The notes under the pieces: model-generated
What the model was told of the DNA's origin: nothing
The model's input: only the letters and a program-made list of their open reading frames with translations
Databases searched by the model: none
Program-made: the position numbers and the translations under genes
Part shown: piece after piece, positions 20,618 to 33,050 of the stretch
How positions within the stretch are numbered: the first letter of the stretch is position 1
How the letters are laid out: each line of letters begins with the position of its first letter
Assembly (NCBI GenBank): GCA_001630475.1
Contig: KV419417.1
Coordinates: 2,979 to 64,233 of the forward strand
Length of the DNA: 61,255 bases
Source: Sistotremastrum niveocremeum HHB9708
Lineage: Eukaryota > Basidiomycota > Agaricomycetes > Sistotremastrales > Sistotremastraceae
Reading direction: 5' to 3'

Positions 20618-22248
20618 TCAATATCGAATGATCTGGAATCCTCGAGGGTGGGTAAGGTACAGCTGCCCCGTCAACTCGTCGAATATGGTTGGAAGTGATC
20701 GCAAACGACGGGAATCCTCCCGTGCAACTTCATCGACAGGATCGGTAGTCCACAGGTCTGCAGGAAGAGATAATTGAATCCAACCAGTTCCATGACTGTT
20801 ACCATCCTCAAATTTTGCCACAACGATGGGGCAATCACTCTTGTCCGTCGAAAAAAGAAGACGGAGCCTGCTAGTCTATGACTTCCCAGAGGAAATAGGT
20901 TGGTGTCGTCGGGAGATGCCGAAGTCGTATCTATCATCTCCACCTGTGCGGTCCAATTATCCGATAGGTCAAATGATAGTCGGATCAAGGTCGAAGGATC
21001 CTCATCAGCATTTAAGTCAGGTCCTTCCGCGATGTCTCCTGATACGAGCACATCGAGGATCCAAGAAGAATCTGAGAGGCCACGGAAGCCCATTGGAAAC
21101 ATTTTTCCTTCGTAAGATTCTGGATCACTACCCGTTTGCGGAGTGAATGGAGAGATCCACTCTGGAGGTTTTCGTGTCCTGAGAAGACTGGCCCCGCTTC
21201 GGGGTGTCTCTGTTAAGCTGTCCATTGTCAAGGGGATATCAGCCAAATACATCCCAGAAGCGGGATTGTCTTCGCTGCAGTCAAATATGACTAGCACAGA
21301 ATCTTTGGGGTGGAAAAGAATGGTTGAGATATCCTGAAAAAAATTATTAACGTAATGACGAAGAAATGTTTCATAGGTACACTCACATAAAGAGTCGACT
21401 TAGATTGGGTCCCTTTGTCGTCTGCCCTTCGAGCATAGAATTCAAGCAATTGGCCGGTTCGTTCTCTCCATTCCACGAGAAAGGCGCCGTGAGGGTTTAT
21501 CGCCACGCAGTAAGGGTCTCGTATCACGACGCAACTAGTCATGGTCAAAGGAAGAGGGATGTCGAGATGGGTGGTCAACACTCCGAATTTTTCTTTCGCG
21601 ATACATATTTCTCGCACTTGCATGACGTCACCAGCGGTCTGCAAGGAGACTATCACGACAAGTAGGGACTCTTCATCCGACGACAACTGATAAGCGACCT
21701 CGTATCCAGATTCGGGCCCTAAATCCAGCCGAGCATGCTTCTCTATCTCTCCAGAAGCTCCTCGTAGGAGAACGAATAGGCCTTGATCGTTGAGAAAAGC
21801 CAAAATCTTGTCTCGTACGAAGAAGGCTGATGGCTGCTCTTGTTCATCCCACCTCGTCCCTAAAGCCTCAAGAGAATATACGACGTTCTGATACGCTTGT
21901 AGAGGAGCACTGTTGATAGATCGACCTAGTCGCGCTGAAGTCGCCATCGATTTGACGGCATGCGCGTATAAGAGTTGTGACGAGATATTTCTGGCAGTAC
22001 ATCCCAGGGGTAAATGAAGAGTATATGGCCGAGTATAAGTTTTAGACAGAGGAGTCCTGTTCGACAGAATAAACGTTCGAAGTGTAGAACAGGTCTGAAA
22101 GGTGAGAAAGATCGGATGAGCCTGAAGCAAAGTCATATGCAATGACGAGTACCTGAGCTAGCGTCACAATCTCTCCAGCGCTGAGTGTGTCCAATATGTT
22201 GAGCACGATTTCTGGGGGTAGCGATAGCAGAGCTGTCACTGCCGCCAT
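20618..22248 (-). pseudogene. F-box protein, cluster family, copy B: one-base frameshift in exon 3
   Basis: The exons match copy A: 22248-22153, 22094-21387 (708 nt, identical in length to A) and 21333-20618. Exon 3 is 716 nt, not a multiple of three. After RLAGSVFFF the frame breaks near 20850: copy A has SVFFFSTDKSD, while B reads SVFFFRRTRV and later stops out of register. The family reading resumes in another frame, including KFEDGN and the C-terminal signature ending GFQIIRY. The break lies in a run of six A/T bases, so it is either a real one-base loss, which would remove about the last 85 residues, or an assembly error. Everything else is well conserved, so any decay would be recent. 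The F-box in exon 1 (LPPEIVLNILDTLSAGEI) is intact. Confidence 0.75.
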
Positions 22249-22454
22249 CCACAGCTACTGTGAGGCCGCGTTTTGGCAGTTTTCCTGATGTGCCTAGCGA
22301 GGAGTACACAAGCGTCGGAGGACTCGGTTGACAGCTCGGTTGACCTGTGCTTTCGGACCTTGAACCTCAGGCTTTTACCCGGTCGCCGGCACCAGCCATC
22401 CAGCATCTGGGCAACTTGCCCAAACTCATTCAAGGCGTCTTCAGCCATCCAAAC

Positions 22455-22741
22455 ATGCCCTACCTGCTTTCTAGGTACTGTTTTGCAACCTCTCTCACCG
22501 ATCTCTGATGAGATGAGACTTTGAACATAGATGGCTGGATCCAGCACTGGCAATATTCACGGGCTCTTTGGCATTTTACCTCTCTGAGACGAATCCTCGT
22601 ACGATGCCAGAGAAAGGAGAGACTCTGAGAGAACTGATGCAGTGGAAGAGGGAGATGCGCAAGAAGGCTGAACAGGAACGTGAAGCCGCTGAGGCGCAAG
22701 AATTTTTAACGAGTGCATCCGGCGCGGCCAAGAGCCAGTAA
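22455..22741 (+). CDS. NCE101: NCE101-like small membrane protein, copy 1
   Basis: Exons 22455-22474 and 22531-22741 give 76 residues: MPYLLSR joined to WLDPALAIFTGSLAFYLSE, then TNPRTMPEKGETL and a Lys/Glu-rich tail ending ASGAAKSQ. This order (short N-terminus, WLDP, one membrane-spanning segment, NPRT..P..G.TL..L..WK) is the pattern of the fungal NCE101 family, named after a yeast protein implicated in non-classical export. It is a single-pass membrane protein of 50-80 residues. The intron splits the codon before WLDP, in the same place as in copy 2 at 44796-45074. Copy B of the F-box cluster lies 207 bp upstream on the other strand (head to head). It is intact and absent from single-frame open-reading-frame views because exon 1 is only 20 nt. 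Confidence 0.85.
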
Positions 22742-24340
22742 CGAAGGCATGAGTAAGTAGATGCCTAAATATATCTTGGAAATACTGAATCAAGTTGGAT
22801 TAGCAACCCGCGAAACACTGTCGACCTCCCCTGGTGCTGGAAGCTGTATTAGTCAGGATGTCTGGGCTGATATCAGTCGCATCAATTCTGACATTCTCGT
22901 CAATCTCATATCCGAACCATCTACCTCGAACGTCCAACGTTCATCATCTCAAATCAGTACTCACATCGCATTCGTTCGTGCCCACCGACGAATCGTACGA
23001 GTCCCGACTGTATCCATCAATGGGTCATTCGTACTGAGCATCGGTGAACACAACAAATCCACGGCTCATCAGAGTCAATTCTCAAGCCATCACTACGGCA
23101 TGTACACTGCACAGGACGGTCGATAGACTCTGAGTCACTCGAGTCTGGTTACCCGTGCCATCAATCCGTAATCCGGGCACTGCTCCTATAAGCCTACCAG
23201 CCATCCCAGTGAAGCACAACGCGCGTGCTCCGCCATTTTCGTGGGAGTCCTCAGGTTTCTCGATCCCGGCTCACAAGTTACCTCCCGGCCGTTCGAATTT
23301 CGAAGCCACCGTGTGCCTTATATCACGCCGGCGGCTTCAAAATTCGAATACTCGCAAATGCCTACCTAAAAAAGAACACACTCACAGTGTTCTCTTGGCA
23401 TCAATCAACCCTTCGCGCTCGTTGCTCCTCGACAACTGGAGTCCGTCCAATTTCTTCGCCCCCTTACAATCCATCTCCATCCCTCCGAATTTCGATCGGA
23501 AATCATCTTCAATTCATAAGCCACTTTGCCCGGCGCTCTTCGCATCTCACCCACCCGACGTTGATCAACCAGAGCTTCTCCTTCATCCACAACCCTTAAC
23601 GACTCAGATCAGCCGTTCAGATCTAAAGCATCCGACTCACCCATACTGTCCGCATCCTATTCCCACACCGGCGGCGAGGGGTCAGCGCTCACCACCTCCC
23701 AACGAACGTTCTCCTTAGACTTAGTCGACGATGAGATCTCTTCCATACGATAGCAACATATGAACGAGCGATCTAAGGATCGTCACCGAGACCGTCGATC
23801 ATTCCTGATCACTCGGAGCGCTGACCTGCGTATGGTCTTAGGGACCGCGATGGCGGACTTCGGCGTACTTAAATTGGTCCGCGAGGACGGTCTATTTCCT
23901 AGCTTCAGAATCGGAGCTATACCTCTACGGCGAGATCGGCGCTGCTCGGCTTGCTCGGATATGCTCGGGATCCCGAATGCTGTCTAGCTACCGCTCCTCT
24001 TTCACGATGCAATCAGCATATTTCAAAATGGCGTTCTTGTGCTCTCTTGTGCATAACAAGGTACATACCTTGTTCCGCAACTCAGCCAGTGCCAACTCGG
24101 ATTGCTGAGAACCAGAACATCCGACCTATTCAGATTGTGGACAGTCTCGGTCGACATTGACGACCTTGTTGTTAGATTTCTTATCAGAAAGAATAAACTG
24201 CTGTCACTGCGTCTATCGTGGACTTGATAACAGCTTTTCATACGGACGCGAGACATGATGTTGCTTAAGTGAACATAATTACAGTACTATAATTGGTATT
24301 GAGACCAGACCCGTGCTGTATGAGAATGATTGCGATTTAT
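22742..24340. repeat. Duplicated spacer S1 (F-box/NCE101 unit), gene-poor
   Basis: This is one of four related spacers (also at about 28380-29670, 37910-39190 reversed and 43480-44790 reversed). Shared landmarks include AACGAGCGTTCTCCGT (here AACGAACGTTCTCCTT), the GATGGCGGACTTCGG block at 23849 and GCTTGCTCGGATATGCTCGG at 23948. Open frames here are not shared as intact frames between copies, so it is treated as non-coding. It lies between NCE101 copy 1 and the 3' end of F-box copy C. Confidence 0.6.
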
Positions 24341-24346
24341 CAATAC

Positions 24347-25996
24347 TCAATACTGAATGATCTGGAATCCTCGCGGATGACGAACATAGAGGCGTCCCGT
24401 CAACTCGTCGAATATAGCTGGACCCTGAATTAATCGGAAACGCCAAGCATCCTCCAGGACATCTTCATCAATACTCGCAGAATCCGTAGTCCACAATTCC
24501 GCAGGAACACCCAATTGAATCAGGCCAGTTCCATTTCCATTCCCGTCTTCAAACTTGGGAAAAACGATTCGCAAGGCATTCTGAGCCGCCAACTTGGAGA
24601 ACGTATAAGAACAGACAGATCCTGCCAATCGATGATTTCCATGCGAAGTTAAGTTGTCAAGAGACGAAGTCACGGTTGAGGCATCTATCGTCTCGACATG
24701 TGCCGTCCAATTGTCTGATGAGTCGAACGATACGCGAACTAGAGCTCGATTATCGGTTGGAATGCTCGCAGCCGAGTCAAGTCCTTGAGAGATGCTGGTG
24801 CGTCCTATGATCATTACGTCGAGGATCCAGGACGAATTGCAGAGACACCGGAAGCCTATTGGGCACATTTTTCCTTGACTACATCTTTGCAAAGAGAACG
24901 GAGACTTCCATGCCAGAGATTGTCGCGTTTTGGAATAGTGGCAATTCGAGCTAGTCATCGCCTGAGGGTCCTCCAAGGGGCGCCCTAAAGATTCAGGAAC
25001 ATCAAATACGTATATGCCTGAATTGAGATCGTGATCTGAGTCGCCGCCGTCGAAAATGACCAGTGTAGGTTCTTTGGGGTGGATAAGAATGGTTTTAATG
25101 TCCTAGAATGATTTTAAGTAAATGGAGAGAGAACAGGTTTGATTGAGACTTACATAAAGAATCCAGTCCATCTTCCAAGAAGAAAGGTTGTACAACCCAC
25201 CAGTGTGCGCTCTCCAGTCCACAAGAAAAAAAGAATAAGAGTTCGCCACAAGGCAGTACGGGTCTCGTATCGCCACACATTGACAGGCATACATCGATTT
25301 CGGAAGACGAATATCAAGATACGTCGTCACCGCTCCAAATCCCTCCTTCGCAACACACATCTCATACACTTCCATCACATTTTCTTCAGCTCTTACTGAG
25401 ACCAACACCACAAAGAGAGATTTCTCATCCGCCGATAGGTGATAAGCGACTTCGTATTTTGATCCCGGCAAGTCCAATTGAGTGCGCGTATGTTCCTCTA
25501 TTTCTCCAGACGGTCCAAGGAGAAGGACGAATAGACCGTCTAGATTGTGGAATGCTAGGATCTTGTCGCGTACAAAGAAAACTGTTCGATACGTTTCATC
25601 CCATGTAGTGTGGAGAGGTTCGAGGGAGTATGTGATACTGCGACGAGGTTCGAGAGGGGAGCAGTTGATAGATTTGCCAAGTCGAATGGATATCGCCATG
25701 GATTTGGCAGCGTTCTCGTAGAGAAGTTCAGAAGACATATTTTCGGTATTGGAGCCTAAGGGCAGATAAAGCGTATAGGCTGAATTATAAGCATTGGCAA
25801 GAGGAAGCTTGTTTGAGCGAACGAATGCTCGAAGGTAAGAACAGCTCTGACAGTGGGAGACATCAGCCATAAGGTCAAGTGGAACGGTAGTATTGTCGCG
25901 TACCTGAGCCGCTCTTACGATATCTCCAACGCTCAACGACTCCATGATATTGTGCAGAATTTCTGGAGGCATTGATGAGAGGGTCATCGCTGTCAT
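24347..25996 (-). CDS. F-box protein, three-exon cluster family, copy C
   Basis: Exons 25996-25904, 25846-25154 and 25102-24347 give 513 residues, all introns in phase 0. A second ATG is three codons in (MTLSSMPPEIL). The F-box is at about residues 6-45 (MPPEILHNIMESLSVGDI, then SCSYLRAFVRSNKLPL). Downstream come VRDKILAFHNLDGLFVLLLG, AIRDPYCLVANS, HPKEPTLVIFDGGDSD, KMCPIGFRCLCNSSWILDVM, NHRLAGSV and the C-terminal ELTGRLYVRHPRGFQIIQY. It belongs with D, E and F (KMCPIGFR type) rather than A and B. By position it is the mirror partner of copy F in the inverted duplication. Intron 1 (57 nt) is stop-free and in frame. The likely role is an SCF adaptor with unknown substrate. Confidence 0.8.
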
Positions 25997-26313
25997 CTTT
26001 GTACACCCTTGCTGTCGACGCGCCGAGTTGTGCTATGAGGGTATCTAGATAGCCGGCTATCAGGTCGAGCAAGACACTGAGCGCTGAGCAGCTGGCAGAG
26101 CCAACCAATTGCAAGCAGCTCAGGCTCGCAAGGAGCCAACTTCCAAGCAGCGTCGGACTTTGAATTTAGCTTTCAGGTCGGGCAAATGCAACCTCGCAAG
26201 TGTTATGTGAAGGACGTTCGGTCGAATACTAGGTACCGGAATATTACAATATGATAATTGGTATTGAGAACAGGCCGGCAATCCTGTAAGAGAAAAATTG
26301 GAACCATCAACAC

Positions 26314-27985
26314 TCAATATTGTAAGATCTGGAATCCTCGAGGATGCCTGACGTATAATCGTCCCGTCAACTCGTCGAATACAGCTGGACCCGGAGTCGA
26401 TCGTAAAGGCTGCTTATCATCCCGGACATCTTCATCAATACTCGTAGAATCCACAGCCCACAATCCCGCAGAAAGAGTCAGTCGAATGAGACCAGATCCA
26501 TTTCCGTTCCCATCTTCAAAATTGGGCACAGCGACAACCAAACCACTCTGATCCGCCGCATCAGAGAACGTGTAAGAAGACACAGATCCCGCCATTCGAT
26601 AATTTCCATGCGAAGATATGTTGTCAGGAGACGTCGTAACGGATGAGGTATCTGTCGTCTCGACGTGTGCCGCCCAGTCATCTGATGAGTCGAACGATAC
26701 GCGGACTAGAGGTCGATTATCCGATAGAGCACCATGGGCTGAGTCAAGTTCTTCAGGAGGGGTAGTGCGTCCTATGATCATTACGTCGAGGATCCAGGAT
26801 GAATTTGAGAGACATCGGAAGCCTATTGGGCACATTTTGCTTTGACCACGTCTTTGCGTAGGGAACGGAGACTTCCAGGTCAGAGATCGTCGCGTTTCGG
26901 ACCAGTAGTAATTCCAGCTAGTCATCGCCCGAGGGTGGTTCAAGGGGATCCCTGGGGATTTAGGAGTTTTCCATATGTATATGCCTGAATTGGGTCTCTT
27001 TTCCCGCTCGTCATCATCGTTGAATATGACTAGTAGAGGGTCTTGGGGGTGGATAAGAACGGCTTGAATATTCTGTAATGACTTTGAGTGATTGGAGAGA
27101 AAACATTCGAATGAGACTTACAGTGAGAAGCGAGTTCCGTTGGACGCCTTGGTCGTTCGTCTCGCAAAAATCAACGGTGTATAAACCACCAATTTGAGCT
27201 CTCCAGTCCACAAGAAAGACATTCATAGAATTGGCCACAACGCAGTACGGGTCTCGTATCGCCACACAACGACCGTTATGCATCATGTTGGGAGGTTGAA
27301 TATCAAGATACGTGGTCACTGCTCCGAATCCCTCGTTTGCGACGCACATCTCAAACACCTGCATCCTATTTCCGCCAGGGCTCACTGTGACTAACACCAC
27401 AAGAAGTGATTTCTCATCCGCCGACATTTGATAAGCGACTTGGTATCTTGCTCCAACCAAAGGCAATCGAGTGCGCGTCTGTTTCTCTATCTTTCCCGAC
27501 GGTCCGAGAAGAAGGACGAATAGACCGTCTGGGTTGAGAAATGCCAGGATCTTATCTCGGACGAAGAATGATGTTCGATCTGCTTCGTCCCATACAGTTC
27601 CTAGAGCTTCGAGAGAGTATATGGTGCTTTGACGAGGTTCGAGAGGGACACTGTTGATAGATTTGCAAAGTCGTGTGGATATTGCCACGGATCTGGCGGC
27701 GTGCTCGTAGAGAATTTCCGAGGACATTTCTTCAAGGGTGGAGCCTAAGGGAACATGAATCGTGTAGTCTCGATCATAAGCTTTGGCAAGGAGAGGCTTG
27801 TTTGAGCGAACGAATGCTCGAAGGTAAGAACAGCTCTGAAGGGGGAGACATCAGCTATGTGGTCAAGTAGAACGGTGTTATTGCCGCGTATTGTCGCGTA
27901 CCTGAGCTGCTCTTACGATATCGCCAACGCTCAGTGATTCCATGATGTTGAGAAGAATTTCGGGAGGTGTCGTTGAGAGAGACAT
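26314..27985 (-). CDS. F-box protein, three-exon cluster family, copy D
   Basis: Exons 27985-27902, 27835-27122 and 27072-26314 give 518 residues. MSLSTTPPEILLNIMESLSV begins the F-box, and SCSYLRAFVRSNKPLL follows intron 1. Exons 1 and 2 are the same lengths as in copy E (84 and 714 nt), and the two proteins share most residues, including NIQAVLIHPQDPLLVIFN versus NIQAVSIHPQEHFLVIFN at the exon 3 start. D and E are therefore the youngest pair and mirror each other across the inverted duplication. The C-terminal signature is ELTGRLYVRHPRGFQILQY. Intron 1 here contains a stop, unlike in A, C and E. It is tandem with copy C. Confidence 0.82.
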
Positions 27986-28304
27986 GGCTACCGTCGTGCT
28001 CAGCGGCTGTGAACGCGTCATGGCGTCCGGCTAGAGAGCACTTTCAGTGGTTCTTTATGCTTAACTGACGTCGATGTTATTCACCAATAGCAGCTCACCA
28101 GACAGAGCAGCTGGCAGAGCAGAGCCAACTTCGCCGAGATCGAGTCTGATCGGAGTTCGAATCTCCCTCTTGGATGCAGCATCGATATCTTTCAAAGCTT
28201 CATGAGGTCAATCATATATCGACTTGCTTTGGGCTCGTGATCAAGTACTCATATTCACCATTTCACTCTCGTCGACATATTTTCTTTTGCTTTCTTCTGT
28301 CAGA

Positions 28305-28375
28305 GAAGGCTCGATTTAGCACTGGCAAAACGCCGGGTCATTACTATTCGGCCTCTCGGAGACGGACTAATATTA
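28305..28375 (+). pseudogene. Decayed NCE101 remnant (left inner flank)
   Basis: The DNA GGCTCGATTTAGCACTGGCA, followed by GGGTCATTACTATTCGGCCT and CTCGGAGACG, aligns to exon 2 of the intact NCE101 genes at the codons for WLDPALAI, GSLAFYLSE and T. Indels destroy the frame and nothing recognisable of the tail remains. It has the same relative position and orientation to F-box copy D as an intact NCE101 would have to the next unit, so it is a relic of a duplicated NCE101-spacer unit. Confidence 0.7.
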
Positions 28376-28379
28376 AGTA

Positions 28380-29670
28380 TGGGATCCGTGAATTGACAAA
28401 GTGTACCAGACCTTCGTGACGCTTTGAAAGCTGCTGGTACATGGACTGATATTCGATGCGTCAATTTTGACAGCCTAATCAATCTCATATCCGAGCCATC
28501 GATCCGAACGTCCAACGATCATCACTTCACATCAGTACTCATTTCTCGCACTCATACACACCTGCACGAGCGAGTCGTACCAATCCCAACTGTATCCATC
28601 AAGCAATCTATCAATCGATCATTCCTGATGAGCCTCACTGACTCTCATAAGCCCATGGCTTACGCTCATCAATCTAAGTGATGGAGCCATCGATACGAGA
28701 TTCGCACTGCGCGAGACGATCGATTGACTCTGAGTCTCTCGAGTCTTATTGTTCATCGATTCGCGTCGTGATCCGAGCATTACCAATGGTCGTCCTGATG
28801 GTCGATGAATGAAACGCGCATGCTTCGCGATGGTTATAGGACCTATGGAGTATCTCGTAAGTAGCAGCCCACAAACTCCTTCCGGGCCATTTGAACTTCC
28901 AATTTATGATGCGTCTTATAGCGTTTCGACGGACCACGATTGGACTCGTCGACGTCCTACACTTGATATTCACTTCCTCTCCGACCTTTTCAGGACTTGG
29001 AATAGTGAGGAAAGACACCTCTGCTCCCAGGAAGGATCCCTGACAACTCAAGTCCTGCAACTTTGTCCTCTCACAATGAATTCAGCTCCCGCCGAATTTA
29101 TTTATCTGCGGAATCATCTGCCAATCATCTACCACGTCACTTTGAGCGCTTCGATTGGACGTTGAACAACTACACCTGCATCCACAACCCTTCACGACTC
29201 GAATCAGACTCCCCAATTCAAGAGCGCCCAACTGACCCACACGGTAACACGGGCCATCGACGTACCCTGTTCCCACACCGCCCGCGACGAGGGTCCACCG
29301 TTCCGTGTTCAGCGCTCAACGACTCGAAACCTACCAACGAGCGTTCTCCGTCGGGGAAATTCACTATGAGATCTCTCCCGTCCAGCAATGATATACCAAC
29401 GATCTAGGGATCTATGAGTCGTCACCGAGGCCGTTCATCCTTCTTGATCCTTCGGAGCGCGGCTTCTTTTAGCTTCAGTGACGGCGACGGCGATGGTGGA
29501 CTTCGGTGTACTAGTCGAATATATGGATTGGCAGATGGCGAGGGTCTGTTTAATTACCGGCTACTTTGATGGCGAGATCGACAGGACGGATATCAAGCTC
29601 TGCTTTGGCAGGTTCTGCGAACGGAGATGGGCGAGTCACTCGGCTTGCTCGGATATGCTCGGTATCGTTA
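28380..29670. repeat. Duplicated spacer S2 (F-box/NCE101 unit)
   Basis: It is related to S1 and, in reverse, to 37910-39190 and 43480-44790. It shares CGAGCGTTCTCCGTCGGGGA (29338), GATGGTGGACTTCGG (29493) and GCTTGCTCGGATATGCTCGG (29643). No frame is conserved intact among all four copies. A short peptide pattern around M[AVT]DFG[VI]LV recurs in translation, which could simply reflect DNA homology. Confidence 0.6.
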
Positions 29671-32600
29671 ATATTTTCTATTCAGCTGTTATTTCCCTTC
29701 CAAGATGTTTTTAGGGCGTATGAATAGTAACCAATTTCGATGATCCATAGATCACCTCTATATCTACTTGCGGATATGTCACCTCTTCGGTCTTGGCCTC
29801 CTGAACTGTGTTAATGACAATGTCCCTATCCTTCCGTGGACAGTGTACATTTCCATGCTACGACTATCACGATTGACACCCCGCCATTCGTCCTGTCTCT
29901 GCCAGATCGTACACCCAATGACAAGCACTAAGAATCACCCACATCGTTTCATCCATCCATTCAACAATCCTCAAAGTTCCTCCTACTCGTACACTCAGTT
30001 CCACCCCCCTCAAGCCAAGCTGATCGAGTGACCTGTCAAGCTCTCACTCTCATACGCAAAGACGCGAAAACTATTCACGAGTGACTCCTAAATTCCCCCC
30101 CTTTGACAGCCAAGCCTTGTCTCAGTCCCAGACTGCTACTACCCGTCAAATGCACGGATGAAACGATCCCTCAAACCAGAAACCTGGGGTCGACGATCGA
30201 GCTTGTCAACGGATCGACGTGACGGACTCTTTCCGGCCAGGCTAGCGGGAAGTAGCAGATGACGGATTCTTTGAGGCACCGGAACAGGCACACGTACCTC
30301 ACGCGCCTCACGTACCGGTGTATCGCTCATACCGCTCTGGCGAAATATAGCAGATGCAGATGGCTAGGCACCGGTCTAGACTCGGATGGGCACGATCAGG
30401 AACCGGATGTAGATGAATGCCAGGGAAATGTCCCGCGTTTCAAGCTTCAAGCTTCGAGTCGGGGGCTGTGGGTTTGTAGACTAGGCTAAGTAAGCTTTGG
30501 CGGTAAGGTCGATGTGGAAGACGATGATGATGTCGGTGGATGTATGATAAGCTCTGAATCGTCAGATTTTAATCAGACTATCGTGTGACAGGCCTTTTGA
30601 GTACTTGATGAAGATTAAGTGCACTTCCGTGTCCTTCTCCAAGTGACACGGTGAAACCGAGATGGAAATGCAAGTTAAACTAAAAATGCACTTGTCAATT
30701 CGCTCGCTCACCCGGATTCGGACATGGGCTGATCAAGAACGTTCCTGATACCGAGAAACTGGTATACCCATTACCCAAGCAAAAGCAAGGCACGAACCCA
30801 GATCATGATATCAATTCCAGAGCGATATTCAGGCACATCATCCTCAGCTCATTCCGGAATCACCCTAGACTCATTGACATCCCGTGAAGTGATATCCGGA
30901 TATCCATCCGCATTTGACATTAACATCCGACGTCGACATCAAGTTTCATTCTTGACTCTTCAAGATTGAATTTCCCAAGCGAGTTTTGACTTTCGAGCGA
31001 TTTCAAAGATTAGAGATTCGAGATGGAAAACTTCGCTAAATTCGCTAAATTCGCTACACAAAGGCTTTTCAAAGATGCAGATGCAAAAAATCCGAGGCCG
31101 GAACCATGACCGGAACCGGGAACGTGGCGTTCGGTTCTAGTAGCGTCGATTTTACTCTTTCCACCCTCGTGTGACCGCTCTCTCGGCTACGATTTTCGGC
31201 TCACTGTCAAAATGGCACATTGCTAAATCGTGGCGTGGTTAGTCAAATTCACCCTGCGTCATTTTAAAGCATTTTTTTCGTCACAGACTCGGTTATATAT
31301 TTGGGATAGCTTTTAGCACCCCGGGTGGAGCTTTGTCATGTCATGTGTCCGGTAGCATGACCTCTACGCGTCGGCTAATCCGGCTGTACGGCATCGGTTT
31401 GGTCGGTTTTCAGCGGCTTGGAACGGCGATCTGGCTTGATCTCGATCTGTATCGAGATCTTCTTCTATGTATGGCAAGATCTTGGCGGGATTATTCATGT
31501 ATTCATATCCTGTCAAGCATGACACATTCTTTCACGCTCGCACTCGCACTCTCACCAGAGTCGGCGCTGTGTGAGAGCAGTGTAATATACCTGCTTCGAG
31601 TTTCATTCTTTCTCTCGTGCGTGACAATGGCCCAGTATATTTCCCGTTATATTCGGTACGGTCTTCAAGTCTCCGTCTTCGACGTTCCACACAGAACCTC
31701 TAGAATCAGAGAAGAAAAAGCGCAGGGTCCGGACAACGACCAGATCCGCCTCCCTCTGTCGTTTTCTTCGGGTCGGCTCTTCCAAAGCTTGCAAAGTATC
31801 CGACATCTTGGATCAACGCGATAAATCCCGGTTCGATCGGTTTTCTGCATTTCGTCAGGTACGTACCTGAGTCCTGACAGCTCGAATGCCTCAATGCCTC
31901 AAAGCCTCAAAGTGCACGTCAACGTCGAGTACGCCAAAGTCAATGTCAATGAAAACGAGAACGTCAACGACAAAGAATGAACTGGAGCATGTGGACAGTG
32001 GACTCGTTGATCGTAATCGTGACATTGATGGATTCCTTGAGCCACCCGTCTCTATCCGTATCCGTATCCATCAAGCGGCATCAAGGCTCGCTTCGTGATA
32101 GATACGTGCACGGCACTCGGAATCAAATCTCAATTCGTCCAATCGCACTATTAGGGATCATTCGGGATCATTCGAGCAGTGCTCCAAGATCCCATCCCAT
32201 CTTTATCTCACTATCCATCTTTATCTTCATCTTTGCGTGAGGCGTTCGCTTACTACTGGCGGTATCGCGCATGCCGTGAACATAAGTGCATAAGCATGTG
32301 CTCCTTTGAGCAATCGAGGGTGTTGGAAGCCGGTTGGTTGGTTGGTTGTCTTTGTGGCGCAACGCCGCAACATAAGCCATGTAATCTAATCTAATTATAC
32401 TCGTTTTTGTAAGGGTAATTGCAGTCTTATCTCCCCCACACTCGGCCTCCACACACGACGGAATGAGGGTCTCACGGGGATTCAGATCAGAAATTACTTC
32501 ACATTCATATCGCTCGCTCAATTGTGAATTTTCTAAGACAACAAGAACAAGGACTCGTATATTGAGACAAAAAGTATCAGGACGACAAGCCACAAAAACC

Positions 32601-33050
32601 ACAAAAGCGACGTTACCGACAAGCCAAGCCGACAAAAGCAACGTTACCGACCCGGCACGAGAACGGTAACCCAATTGTCCCTTTCCATCCACCCAATCCT
32701 TCCATTCTCTCGACCCTGAGAACCCGTGTCGTCCGCTCGATTTAGATCTACGATGTATCTCAGATCCAATTGTCGGCCGGATCGGACTCGGATCGGAAGC
32801 GATGGGCACAGGAGATAGGGTCATCCGTGATGAGCTGATGCGGATGTTTATATAACATCAGGCATGGTGGCGGCGAATTTACCCGCCCCCTTTAGTCTTG
32901 GACTATTGTCCCTCTGTTGTCTTTTTCGTCCGTCTGTCGTCGCCGTCGCGCTCGCTGACGAGCCCTCTACTGCCCGCCCTCGTCGTCTTCGCCGGCGCCA
33001 ACGTCGTACCATCTCAGTACTAGTCTTAGGCTAGTGACGGAAAGAGAAGG
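29671..33050. other. Central unique region, left part: no supported gene
   Basis: This is unique sequence between the arms of the inverted duplication. A TTCGCTAAA unit is repeated three times at 31033-31060. Frames at 31333-31824 (plus) and 32168-32824 (minus) are open for 160-220 codons but show no domain and have composition like their surroundings. A TATA-like TTTATATAAC near 32850 and a pyrimidine-rich stretch at 32880-33000 probably form the promoter of the gene at 33051. Confidence 0.4.

Noticed and set aside
31333-31824. 163-codon plus-strand open frame
   Set aside because: Random-looking composition and no conserved pattern; three shadow frames overlap it on the other strand.
32168-32824. 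218-codon minus-strand open frame
   Set aside because: No recognisable domain, no supporting introns, and it overlaps the likely promoter zone of the gene at 33051. Kept only as an open possibility.
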